From the NCBI GenBank assembly GCA_012295275.1, contig CM022668.1, positions 571,157 to 635,156 on the forward strand: DNA of 64,000 bases, given 5' to 3'. The stretch is from Chrysomallon squamiferum (taxonomy: Eukaryota > Mollusca > Gastropoda > Neomphalida > Peltospiridae). The notes under the pieces are model-generated. The model did no database searches, had not been told where the DNA came from, and worked only from the letters and a program-made list of their open reading frames with translations. Below are positions 63,690 to 64,000 of this stretch, in pieces. Each line of letters begins with the position of its first letter. Position 1 is the stretch's first letter. A program made the position numbers and the translations under genes.

Positions 63690-64000
63690 CACATTACACT
63701 CGCCCGAACTCCCGGGGCGAGTCACATTTCTTATCACGTGTAGCCTGCCTGGCAACCGCAAATTTCCGCATATTGTATCACGAATCAAAATGCAAATGAA
63801 TAGTATGTCTACGAGACTGGGAACTTACTCTTCATTCAATGTTTTCTTCTGATTCCCATTAGTACCTGCGCAACTAAACCCATATAGGACATAACAGCGA
63901 CCATTTCCCTAGTCTGTTGAACAGTTTGAAAGTATTCGGAAAACCTTGGCTATGTAAATGTATTCGAAGGTCCAATCCGAAGCACTTTATTAAAAGCACT
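63690..64000. other. Right end, unique sequence
   Basis: ACTCGCCC (63698-63705) and GGGCGAGT (63715-63722) form a small GC hairpin around GAACTCCCG. TATCACGTG E-box follows. No gene seen to the end. Confidence 0.5.

Overview
This is a window of animal nuclear DNA: AT-rich, intron-dominated, very dense in microsatellites, with no bacterial-type gene packing. The neuropeptide gene points to a lophotrochozoan, most likely a mollusc: the mature peptide GFRANTVDRVAHGY followed by G-K-R has the length and the RVAHGY-amide ending of molluscan myoactive tetradecapeptides, the local members of the allatotropin family. Species cannot be fixed from this sequence.

Genes. (1) A prepro-allatotropin gene lies on the minus strand. 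Its coding exons are 14753-14560 (signal peptide and peptide), 6218-6127 and 5783-5734. All splice sites are canonical, phases match, and the joined frame has 106 codons plus a stop. The third coding exon does not appear as an open frame by itself; it completes a canonical 12-residue EF-hand loop that is split by the last intron. A likely non-coding first exon ends at 15076, with two TCTCGCGAGA palindromes just upstream. A 23-nt microexon candidate at 29539-29517 could be an alternative 5' end. (2) An intact tRNA-Ser(GCT) gene is at 38811-38892, with a decayed tRNA-Ser-like copy 1.1 kb upstream on the same strand.

Mobile elements. A decayed, internally deleted Tc1/mariner element (44053-45115) keeps its inverted repeats and transposase remnants. 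A hAT-type non-autonomous element (56160-56477) has a perfect 8-bp target duplication. A pogo/Tigger-type non-autonomous element (51526-52206) is flanked by TA. There are also a foldback element (55480-55579), a 120-bp dispersed direct repeat (60913 and 61699), and a short repeat family next to tetranucleotide tracts (about 25968 and 49886).

The rest is intron or intergenic DNA: very long GA/CT arrays (13 of them), CA/GT, TAA/TTA, GATA, GACA and TATG arrays, degenerate minisatellites, and islands of GC-richer unique sequence that look like regulatory or conserved non-coding elements. The island calls rest on composition and motifs only. Almost all apparent open frames are translations of simple repeats (SLSLSL, ERERER, VCVCVC, NNNN) and are not genes.
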